IMG/VR virus record: IMGVR_UViG_3300027499_000005
Coordinates: 62,001-126,000 of that record
Strand: one strand, 5' to 3'
Length of the DNA: 64,000 nucleotides
Origin: a virus
Program-made: the position numbers and the translations under genes
Notes under the pieces: model-generated
The model's input: only the letters and a program-made list of their open reading frames with translations
Told to the model about the DNA's origin: nothing
Databases searched by the model: none
Part shown: positions 1-6,623 of the stretch, piece after piece
Numbering within the stretch: the stretch's first letter is position 1
Layout: every line of letters starts with the position of its first letter

Positions 1-1
1 A

Positions 2-421
2 GAGACTGTATCCTTCAGATACTTCAACGTTTATGGGAATAGGCAACCGACGAAAGGACAATACGCTCCAGTAATCGGATTATTCTTGAAACAAGTTGCA
101 GAAGGAAAGAGCATGACAATAGTTGGAGATGGACTTCAAAGAAGAGATTTTACACATGTAGACGATGTAGTAGAAGCTAATATTAAGGCAGCGTTCTTAC
201 AGAATAAGGCAATACTAGGCAACCTGTTTAATATCGGTACTGGTAAGAACTATTCAATCGTTGAAATAGCTAAAATGATTGGTGGCGAAGTTGAATATAT
301 CCCTCCTAGACTCGGGGAGGCTAGAAATAGTCTATGCGACAATACAAAAGCAAAAGATTTACTTGGATGGAATCCAACAGTGACTCTAGATACATGGATC
401 GAGGCAAACAAGAATGCATAG
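2..421 (+). CDS. NAD-dependent sugar-nucleotide epimerase/dehydratase, C-terminal part (partial)
   Basis: The reading frame is open from base 2, so the gene begins upstream of the window. The first visible residues include RYFNVYGNRQ, the substrate-loop signature of extended short-chain dehydrogenases of the UDP-glucose 4-epimerase/dTDP-glucose dehydratase type. GDGLQRRDFTHVDDV follows, also typical of this family's C-terminal half. The Rossmann fold and the catalytic YxxxK would be upstream and cannot be checked. The likely role is interconversion of a nucleotide sugar for modification of surface glycans or of phage DNA or proteins; the substrate is not readable. The end overlaps the next gene by 8 bases, and that gene is also a nucleotide-sugar enzyme, which suggests a small sugar-modification operon. 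Confidence 0.85.
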   Translation, partial: ETVSFRYFNVYGNRQPTKGQYAPVIGLFLKQVAEGKSMTIVGDGLQRRDFTHVDDVVEANIKAAFLQNKAILGNLFNIGTGKNYSIVEIAKMIGGEVEYIPPRLGEARNSLCDNTKAKDLLGWNPTVTLDTWIEANKNA

Positions 422-1271
422 AGTAGGAATAGTCGGTAACGGGTTTGTGGGAAATGCGGTGTATCAGAACTTCAAAGATTCTTTCGAAACAAGTGTCTAC
501 GATGCATCGCCCGCAAGAACATACAACTCTCTTGGACAAGTATTACAAAGCGATTTCGTTTTTGTTTGCTTGCCAACTCCAATGGTAAGTCCACAAGGTG
601 GTGGCTGTGATCTAACAATACTAATGGATTTCTTTAATAATCTTCCAAATAATCTAAAGTGCTTATTTATTATAAAGTCTACTGTTCCAATCGGAACAAC
701 GAAATCGATATCCGCCAACAGGCCAGATCTGAAGATCGTCCACAGTCCAGAGTTTTTAACTGCAAAAAATGCTGTTAATGATTTTGCAAATCCTAGCAGG
801 AATGTAGTGGGTGGTCCCATCGAGCTTGCCACGACGGTGAAAGAGCTATACCAGCAAAAGTACGGGGTCCAGATCCCTATCTTGTTGACTTCTTCTGACG
901 AATCTGAAGCGATAAAGTATTTCTCAAATAGCTTTTTAGCTCTCAAAGTCAGTTACTTCAACGTTTTATTCCAGCTAGCTGATAAGATGGGATTTGATTA
1001 TCGTACTGTAGTCTCTGGGATAATCTCCGATCCAAGGATCGGTTCATCCCATACAAGTGTCCCCGGTCCAGATGGTTTTCTGGGCTATGGAGGAACTTGC
1101 TTCCCTAAAGATATCAACTCTTTGATATCTACTTTAAACAGTCACAATGTTAACTGTTCTATTTTAGAACAATCGTGGGAATACAATAAAGAAATAAGAG
1201 AAATGTGGGATTGGGCTTCCAATCCTTCGGCTGTGTCACAAACACTTAGTGTTCAAAATACAAAGGAGTAA
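414..1271 (+). CDS. UDP-glucose/GDP-mannose dehydrogenase-like protein, short form
   Basis: The N-terminus carries a Rossmann glycine motif (VGIVGNGFVGNAV, about residues 4-16). STVPIGTT and SPEFL follow, both characteristic of the UDP-glucose/GDP-mannose dehydrogenase family. The central domain has the conserved lysine region NSFLALKVSYFN and the GGTCFPKD active-site segment with the nucleophilic cysteine at about residue 229. At 285 residues the protein ends soon after the central domain, so the usual C-terminal UDP-binding domain (full-length enzymes are about 400 residues) is absent. Known members oxidise a nucleotide sugar to the uronic acid in two NAD-dependent steps; whether this short form is active is uncertain. 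It overlaps the upstream epimerase, which suggests a shared pathway. Function inferred from motifs only. Confidence 0.8.
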   Translation: MHRVGIVGNGFVGNAVYQNFKDSFETSVYDASPARTYNSLGQVLQSDFVFVCLPTPMVSPQGGGCDLTILMDFFNNLPNNLKCLFIIKSTVPIGTTKSISANRPDLKIVHSPEFLTAKNAVNDFANPSRNVVGGPIELATTVKELYQQKYGVQIPILLTSSDESEAIKYFSNSFLALKVSYFNVLFQLADKMGFDYRTVVSGIISDPRIGSSHTSVPGPDGFLGYGGTCFPKDINSLISTLNSHNVNCSILEQSWEYNKEIREMWDWASNPSAVSQTLSVQNTKE

Positions 1272-1275
1272 TAAA

Positions 1276-1473
1276 ATGAGTGAGATGAGTCTAACCGATC
1301 AAGCAATCGGTGCATTAATGATGGCATTGCAAAAATCATTACTTGAACAAAGCGACATCGTTCCAGTTCTTAAAGGGTTTCGATTCAAGATGTCCGAAGA
1401 CGGATTGATAGTTATGAATCCGCCAATCGTAAAGTTTGATGAAGACTCTTTTGGCGAAGAACTAGAAGACTGA
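1276..1473 (+). CDS. Small hypothetical protein
   Basis: A 65-residue protein with no motif I recognise. An upstream in-frame ATG at 1249 exists, but the ATG at 1276 is preceded by a good ribosome-binding site (AAAGGAG at 1262-1268) and lies just past the stop of the previous gene, so I start here. The C-terminus is acidic (DEDSFGEELED). It ends 2 bases before the zinc-ribbon gene, so it is probably cotranscribed with the sigma-factor operon. Confidence 0.65.
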   Translation: MSEMSLTDQAIGALMMALQKSLLEQSDIVPVLKGFRFKMSEDGLIVMNPPIVKFDEDSFGEELED

Positions 1474-1475
1474 TC

Positions 1476-1739
1476 ATGCCGAGGTATGATTATCTCTGCC
1501 AAAAATGCGATAAGTCGCTGACTCTGGTACATGGTATATCAGAGTCAGTTGACTGTTGCGATTGTGGCCAGAACGGTAAGCTAGAAAGGCAACTATCAGA
1601 TTTATTTTGCAAAAGTTCTAAATCTTCCTTGTCAAAACCAGGCCAGCTTGTTATAGAGTATATAGAACAAACCAAGAGAGACCTCATAGAAGAAAAGAGG
1701 TCTTTGGCCAAGGAGTACAAAGATGATAGTCGAGATTAA
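1476..1739 (+). CDS. FmdB-type zinc-ribbon protein
   Basis: An 87-residue protein that opens with MPRYDYLCQKCDK, closely matching the FmdB/CxxC_CXXC_SSSS family start (M-P-x-Y-D/E-Y-x-C-x-x-C). The second half of the ribbon is at C27-x-x-C30 (CCDCG). The four cysteines would bind one zinc ion. The rest is a charged helix. Function in the family is poorly known; a regulatory or nucleic-acid-binding role is usually assumed. It overlaps the start of the next gene and lies two genes upstream of the late sigma factor, so a role in transcription is possible but only inferred from position. Confidence 0.7.
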   Translation: MPRYDYLCQKCDKSLTLVHGISESVDCCDCGQNGKLERQLSDLFCKSSKSSLSKPGQLVIEYIEQTKRDLIEEKRSLAKEYKDDSRD

Positions 1740-2124
1740 TGGTTGGACAATAGCTTTTCTGCTATCACTAGCCATTATGGTTGGGCTTGTCGCTTACATC
1801 CGTTTCTTACTAAAGAACATCAACTTTGTATCAAAAAACATTACTGAACTAAACAATGAAGCAGTAAGTTTCACTTCGCACTTAAAGAGTCTTTATGAAC
1901 TAGAGAGTTTTTATGGCGACGAAACACTTGGTGGTTTGTTAGAGCATGGTATGTATTTTACATCGAAGATCGAGCAGTTCTCAGAAATCATGGATTTGAC
2001 AAACGAGCCGTTGCAAGATCTTCCCGACGAACAAGAGGAAGACGATGAAGAAACAGAGAATGAGCCGCAGTTCAAAGCCAACCAAGAAGTATTTTACGCA
2101 GGATCACGAAGACGCGATTCTTAA
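1723..2124 (+). CDS. Small protein with N-terminal membrane segment and acidic tail
   Basis: 133 residues. Residues about 8-30 form one hydrophobic segment (AFLLSLAIMVGLVAYIRFLL), followed by a mostly helical region and a strongly acidic stretch (DEQEEDDEETENE, about residues 100-112). The topology would be one membrane anchor with the bulk on one side. It overlaps the upstream zinc-ribbon gene by 17 bases and the downstream sigma gene by 80 bases, which indicates translational coupling. I do not recognise a family. Confidence 0.6.
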   Translation: MIVEINGWTIAFLLSLAIMVGLVAYIRFLLKNINFVSKNITELNNEAVSFTSHLKSLYELESFYGDETLGGLLEHGMYFTSKIEQFSEIMDLTNEPLQDLPDEQEEDDEETENEPQFKANQEVFYAGSRRRDS

Positions 2125-2743
2125 GTATGTCGCGACAAACGACAAAAGAATAAGAACGGAACTATACAGTAAGTTGATCGGCCCCGCGTTCGATGAAATG
2201 GTCGATAAGATTGTTTTCACTTACAAGTTCACTACACTTCCAAATATTGATTATTTGCGTGATGAATGCAAGATCTGGCTCATTACCATCCTTGATAAAT
2301 ATGATGTAAGCCAAGGTTCAAAAGCCTTCTCGTATTTTTCAGTCATCACTAAGAACTGGTTTATCCACAAGGTCAAGAGAAAGTCTAAGAAGAATCAGAC
2401 TGAACTTGACATTCAAGAAATGCCAAAAGATTTAGAGCTTCGGTATCTATCAGAGGATAACCCATACGAAAATATTAGAGAGCATAACGAGCTTATTGAT
2501 AATCTTCGTGCCAACATGATTGATTGGATGGAAGAGTCTGATAAGCCGAACGATGAAAAGGTAATAAAGGCTATTCAAGTACTTTTCGAATCAGCCCATG
2601 AAATCGAGATTTTTAATAAGAAAGCTATTTACTTATATCTAAGAGAGATTACCGGTCTTAATACAAAACAGATCGTATCTTGTCTTAAGAGATTGAAAGT
2701 AAACTATCAAGAGTTTCGAAAGGATTGGGACCAAGAACTATGA
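2045..2743 (+). CDS. 55: T4 gp55-like late-transcription sigma factor
   Basis: 232 residues, somewhat longer than T4 gp55 (185). Residues about 72-112 resemble sigma region 2: a helix ending IWLITILDKYD, then KAFSYFSVITKNWFIHKVKR, the pattern seen in gp55 and its marine homologues, with aromatic residues for promoter melting and a basic end. gp55 redirects host RNA polymerase core to late promoters, in T4 together with the sliding clamp and gp33. The ATG at 2045 has GAGGAA just upstream; a second in-frame ATG at 2060 has a weaker site. The next gene starts in an ATGA overlap with this stop. The repeated CTATTTAT elements upstream of structural operons are the natural candidates for its target. 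Family assignment is by pattern, not alignment. Confidence 0.75.
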   Translation: MKKQRMSRSSKPTKKYFTQDHEDAILKYVATNDKRIRTELYSKLIGPAFDEMVDKIVFTYKFTTLPNIDYLRDECKIWLITILDKYDVSQGSKAFSYFSVITKNWFIHKVKRKSKKNQTELDIQEMPKDLELRYLSEDNPYENIREHNELIDNLRANMIDWMEESDKPNDEKVIKAIQVLFESAHEIEIFNKKAIYLYLREITGLNTKQIVSCLKRLKVNYQEFRKDWDQEL

Positions 2744-3033
2744 GTAATGAAGTAGACAAACACATAGCTAGTGCCATTAAGAACATCGAAGATGATAGAG
2801 AAGTTACGAGAGAGCTTCTAGACGATGTAATGCGTCTTTTGGCGAAAGATGAAGAGAACCACAAGTTTGCCGGTTCCGTTGCAGCAAAGTATGTTGAAAC
2901 ACTACAACGTTCGAACGAGCAGCTTGTGAAGATCGCTATGATACTCCAGAAACGCGAAACAGCCGCTGCTGATATTACTGAGTTAGACAAGGACAAGATT
3001 TTCGACCTCTTGCAGAATGACGGAGGAAACTGA
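2740..3033 (+). CDS. Small helical protein next to the late sigma factor; possible gp33-like partner
   Basis: 97 residues if started at the ATG at 2740, which forms an ATGA overlap with the gp55-like stop; an upstream TTG at 2725 is less likely. The sequence is highly charged and should be almost entirely helical. It ends KIFDLLQNDGGN, a short hydrophobic-acidic tail reminiscent of sliding-clamp-binding peptides. T4 gp33 (112 residues) is a late co-activator that bridges polymerase and clamp. The size, translational coupling to the sigma gene and tail make a gp33 analogue conceivable, but I see no sequence match. Otherwise unknown. Confidence 0.55.
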   Translation: MSNEVDKHIASAIKNIEDDREVTRELLDDVMRLLAKDEENHKFAGSVAAKYVETLQRSNEQLVKIAMILQKRETAAADITELDKDKIFDLLQNDGGN

Positions 3034-3035
3034 TA

Positions 3036-4373
3036 TTGGCCCAACCAGTACAACCGTCTGGATCTGCTAAGCTCCCAAACGATGTATTCGTAGTCGCTAA
3101 TCAGAAAGAAAATAACGTTATTCACGATTATGCTGCTCAATCGATCAATCCAATGTCATCGATTAAGCAAGCATATCGTGATTCTTTATTTTCAAGCACA
3201 AAAACAGAAGTAAACGAGAGATTGGCAGAAGTAATGGCCGTAGATATGACAGTGAAGGTGCCGAGTGATTTGAACTATTTCGGCAACTCCTCTATCGCAA
3301 CTGAATACGGTAACAGAGATTGGATTTCTGTTGTTTGTAGAGTAATGGATCTTCATAGTGGCATACCAGATCCAGAACAAATAGTAATCGATGGAACAAC
3401 TACTCAAACTTTTGGTGATATCACAAAGCTGAGATCTAGCATAGGCAAGTTCTACGCCCCAGCAGATGATATCCGAGCAAAGGGAGCTACTAATATTGAA
3501 GTTGGAGATTGGCTTATAGTTGAGTTTCAAGATAAAACAACAATGTCAAATGGCATTATAAAAGACGTTTATTTCAAGAAAGATAAGTCAACTTGGGGTT
3601 CATCTGGCGGAGGTTTTTCTGCTGGTAGCTCATTTGACGGTGCTTATCCTAATCTTCCGGCGGAATCAGCAAATCTTGATAATCCTCCATTAAATCAAGA
3701 GTTTTGGACTCTATTAACCATTTGTTTTGCTGAAGGTGGCGCTAGCGACCAAGGAATGGCAGATGTAGCACAATCAATATACAATCGATATTATATAGCA
3801 AATACCTATAATGGTTATTATTCTAAGAGTATTACTAAGAATGTCGCAGGCGGCAAAAACTACGAGCCAACTTATAAAAACCAAGCTGATTGGCAAAGAA
3901 TAACAGATGAAGCTTCCGCTATAAGAGCATTCAGAGGATATAAACCGTCTTATTCGCAACAGCAGATACAGAATGGACTAAAACGAGCTTTAGCTGCTAT
4001 TAGGGATCCTGTTTTACAAGAAAACGCGGCTCTGCATGTTCAGATTAGACCAGACTTTTTGGCTGGCAAACCCGATCAGGATGTTGGTGGTGTATATCAA
4101 GTGGAGAGGGCATCACCATTATATAAGGATCATAATAACTTCCATATTCGAAAAGACAACCAAGCTATGGGAAAACTTCTTCTGAATGGTTCGCTACGGC
4201 CAGCAGCGTCGATTCCAGAACATATACGTCCTTTTATCGAAGGGAACGAACTACCTACGAGCCAGCCGCTGGAAACGGCACCCACAGAACTTCCAACCTC
4301 ACCAGTATCTCCTCTGCAAAGTCCGGTAGCAACTTCAGAAGCACCAACAGATTTTGGTACATCGGAGATTTAA
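3036..4373 (+). CDS. Spike/hub-like protein with SleB-type cell-wall hydrolase domain
   Basis: 445 residues. Residues about 12-185 form a domain shared with the next gene (KLPNDxFV, YGNR, DITxLR, IGKFYAP, NIEVGDWLxVEFQDKT, GIIKxVY); its short beta pattern would suit an OB-like hub fold. Residues about 220-390 resemble SleB/Hydrolase_2 cell-wall hydrolases: CFAEGGASDQGMADVAQSIYNR, with candidate catalytic Glu233. The C-terminus is Pro/Thr-rich. The likely role is local peptidoglycan cleavage during DNA injection, carried on the virion. The start is a TTG: a strong site GGAGGAAA (3022-3029) is correctly spaced and no ATG lies near. Part of the tail/baseplate region that runs from here to 40 kb. 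The enzymatic call is by motif; the OB-like fold is inference. Confidence 0.65.
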   Translation: MAQPVQPSGSAKLPNDVFVVANQKENNVIHDYAAQSINPMSSIKQAYRDSLFSSTKTEVNERLAEVMAVDMTVKVPSDLNYFGNSSIATEYGNRDWISVVCRVMDLHSGIPDPEQIVIDGTTTQTFGDITKLRSSIGKFYAPADDIRAKGATNIEVGDWLIVEFQDKTTMSNGIIKDVYFKKDKSTWGSSGGGFSAGSSFDGAYPNLPAESANLDNPPLNQEFWTLLTICFAEGGASDQGMADVAQSIYNRYYIANTYNGYYSKSITKNVAGGKNYEPTYKNQADWQRITDEASAIRAFRGYKPSYSQQQIQNGLKRALAAIRDPVLQENAALHVQIRPDFLAGKPDQDVGGVYQVERASPLYKDHNNFHIRKDNQAMGKLLLNGSLRPAASIPEHIRPFIEGNELPTSQPLETAPTELPTSPVSPLQSPVATSEAPTDFGTSEI

Positions 4374-4374
4374 A

Positions 4375-5556
4375 GTGGCATCTCCGAATAATAAGTTACC
4401 AAATGATACGTTTGTTCCGGTAAGTCAGAAAGAGAATATATCGTTACCGAACTATGAAGCCCAAGTTATCGACCCGTTCAGTACTATGAACGAAGCGGTA
4501 AGACATAGATTATTTGGTTCGAAGGGTACGGAAATAAAAGAAAGATTCGTGGAAGTCTTATCGGTGGATAATGACGTAAAGCTTCCCGCGCAGTTAAGCT
4601 ATTTCTCAAGCGCAAATATCTTAACAGAATATGGAAATAGAACTTTTGTTTGTGTTATAGCTAGAATCAACGACGCCGATGCCGGTGTCCCAGATCCAGA
4701 ACTTCTGATAGACGATACAAGCGGTGCTACTTCTTTAGGCTTTAGAGATATCACTAGACTTAGAGGACATATTGGTAAGTTTTATGCTCCAAAGGAAGAC
4801 TTAGACGGTAAATCAGTTGGGAATATAGAAGTTGGAGACTGGCTTGTAGTAGAGTTTCAAGACAAAACCAACTTTCAAAGTGGAATAATAAAAGAAGTAT
4901 ATATCAAGAAAGATGTAAGCACTTATGTTAGAAGAAGTTACGGAGGAAATAGAGCTACTGGGACTTTCGCAAATGGAGGGGTAGTTCCTACCGGTCCATT
5001 AAATACGACAGGTGATATTATCTTTGTTGGTGGTTCTATGAGTCCTTTGGTAGCTTCTAAGATTGGCGCGCCGACAACAGCGTATAGACATCAGTTGTAT
5101 AAGGATGGCAGCGGATTAGCAAGATTAAACGAAGTACTTCCTCGGGCTACACCATCTGAAACGATTAGCAAGGTCATAATAAACGTCGGTGGTAACGATG
5201 GATTTGCAGTTAACCACGATGGAATAAAACTACTACATGAGAACCTTAGAAGAGCATTCCCAGCGGCCCCACAGTTTTATGTTATGAGATCTCCTTTACA
5301 CTTGGGAAACCTAAAGTATAGAACAAATCAAGAGGTACCGAACGGATATTACACCAATAGTGGACAGTTTTCTGGATTTAGCCCGCCTTTTTATATTCTC
5401 TCGCCGGTCATAATACCACCAGAAGGCACCGGTCCTAATGCACACGCTGGTCACGCTAACACATGGTCTTGGCCGGGATCTGATCAGCTTTTGGCTGTGT
5501 GTAAAAAGATACTGGATGGAACGACACTAGCCCCAGAAGACTACTCAATACCATAA
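4375..5556 (+). CDS. Spike/hub-like paralogue with SGNH/GDSL hydrolase domain
   Basis: 393 residues from a GTG at 4375, chosen because the protein then begins like its paralogue (short leader, KLPND) and CGGAGA lies just upstream. Residues about 5-180 are clearly homologous to the preceding gene. After a linker, residues about 212-390 look like an SGNH hydrolase: block I FVGGSMS (candidate Ser221), block III VGGND (G272-D275), and a C-terminal HAGHA (His357/His360) in the place of the DxxH block. Such enzymes often remove O-acetyl or other acyl groups from glycans, so surface polysaccharide or peptidoglycan deacetylation is plausible. The serine motif is GGS rather than the usual GDS. It is immediately followed by a hairpin and a late-promoter-like element. 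Confidence 0.65.
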   Translation: MASPNNKLPNDTFVPVSQKENISLPNYEAQVIDPFSTMNEAVRHRLFGSKGTEIKERFVEVLSVDNDVKLPAQLSYFSSANILTEYGNRTFVCVIARINDADAGVPDPELLIDDTSGATSLGFRDITRLRGHIGKFYAPKEDLDGKSVGNIEVGDWLVVEFQDKTNFQSGIIKEVYIKKDVSTYVRRSYGGNRATGTFANGGVVPTGPLNTTGDIIFVGGSMSPLVASKIGAPTTAYRHQLYKDGSGLARLNEVLPRATPSETISKVIINVGGNDGFAVNHDGIKLLHENLRRAFPAAPQFYVMRSPLHLGNLKYRTNQEVPNGYYTNSGQFSGFSPPFYILSPVIIPPEGTGPNAHAGHANTWSWPGSDQLLAVCKKILDGTTLAPEDYSIP

Positions 5557-5570
5557 CAAACTTTTGTTAT
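5553..5570 (+). terminator. AT-rich hairpin at the end of the spike gene pair
   Basis: A perfect inverted repeat, ATAACAA / TTGTTAT, with a four-base loop overlaps the stop codon and is followed by TTCTATTTAT. The stem is AT-rich and lacks a proper U-tract, so it is at best a weak terminator or a transcript-end stabiliser. Confidence 0.3.
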
Positions 5571-5572
5571 TT

Positions 5573-5580
5573 CTATTTAT
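5573..5580 (+). promoter_or_regulatory. Late-promoter-like element CTATTTAT
   Basis: Exact copy of the octamer found upstream of operon heads in this window; it ends 17 bases before the ATG at 5598. I infer a -10 type element read by the gp55-like sigma. Confidence 0.55.
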
Positions 5581-5597
5581 AATGAGAAGGAACATAC

Positions 5598-6623
5598 ATG
5601 TTCGAAAATGATTCATTTAAGTCTGCCCGCGCCGACGACAATCCTTTAGATTACATACCAAAATCTAAAGGCGGTATTCGATTACTCGACGCATCCAGAA
5701 AACTGTCAGATCCCAACTATAGACCAGAACAGAGTCAGTTGTTCATTGGCAATCAGTTGCAATCTGATAGAATATTTAAAGGTGGTCTTAATGGTGACTC
5801 ACTTCCAGAGAATGTGCCAGAACATAATGCTGCTGATTACGAGAAAGTATTAGCTAGTAAGAACAACTCTGCTATCATTATTGGTCGTGATAGACCTAGC
5901 AGCAAATCAAGCGGATATGGTAATATTGGCGCAACCGGAGCCGGTTCGATTTACCTCAAGGCCGGTATGGCATTCCCTCCAAAGAGTCGCGGTAAAGAGC
6001 AGATATATGCTGATAACAACCTTAAGACAGATGCAGCAGGTATCTATATCTCTCAACTAACAGATATCGATAATAACTATGAACTAGCCAGAGGTTCAAT
6101 GAGTCTCCGTGCTAGATCTGGTATTGGTCTGAAAGCTGACGGAATCAGAATCATTGGTCGTGAAAACATAAAGCTTGTAACTGGCCCATTTGTTAAAGAA
6201 CAAAACACTTTGGGAGGTAAGAATATCTCTTATTACGGTATTGATATTATTGCGGGTAATGATGATTCAGAACTGCAACCTATGGCATTGGGGGATAATG
6301 TCGCAGATTGTATTGGAGAGTTGGTTACGATTATAACAAATCTATCTGCCATGATTGATCAGATGATAATCGCTCAAGATGCATTTGAAAAGTCTCTATC
6401 TAGTCACGAACATCCACTATCAGTCACCGCCGATGGAGTACCATTAAAGATACAACAAGATCCAGTCGTAAAAACAGCAAAAGCCACAAAAGCTGCTAGA
6501 ATGACAGAAAAAGTCAATACGAAACTCTTAGAATGGAGATCTGATATCGCTGATTTTAGAAGTAGATATCTATTTGATAAGGGCGAAAAATCCATAAGAA
6601 GTCGCCACAACAGGGTAAACTAA
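5598..6623 (+). CDS. Beta-rich spike/puncturing-device-like structural protein
   Basis: 341 residues with AGAAGG upstream of the ATG. The middle part (about residues 150-200) has short alternating strands such as GSMSLRARSGIGLKADGIRIIGRENIKLVTG-type repeats, the kind of pattern seen in the C-terminal beta-helix of T4 gp5 and in VgrG/gpV spikes (strands ending in a G, N or D turn). A SHEHPLS motif at about residue 272 is of the His-x-His type found near the tips or trimer bases of such spikes. The C-terminus is helical and basic. Placed between the paralogous hub-like genes and the baseplate genes, it is probably a baseplate spike component. No direct family match, so the call is inference from pattern and context. 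Confidence 0.5.
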   Translation: MFENDSFKSARADDNPLDYIPKSKGGIRLLDASRKLSDPNYRPEQSQLFIGNQLQSDRIFKGGLNGDSLPENVPEHNAADYEKVLASKNNSAIIIGRDRPSSKSSGYGNIGATGAGSIYLKAGMAFPPKSRGKEQIYADNNLKTDAAGIYISQLTDIDNNYELARGSMSLRARSGIGLKADGIRIIGRENIKLVTGPFVKEQNTLGGKNISYYGIDIIAGNDDSELQPMALGDNVADCIGELVTIITNLSAMIDQMIIAQDAFEKSLSSHEHPLSVTADGVPLKIQQDPVVKTAKATKAARMTEKVNTKLLEWRSDIADFRSRYLFDKGEKSIRSRHNRVN

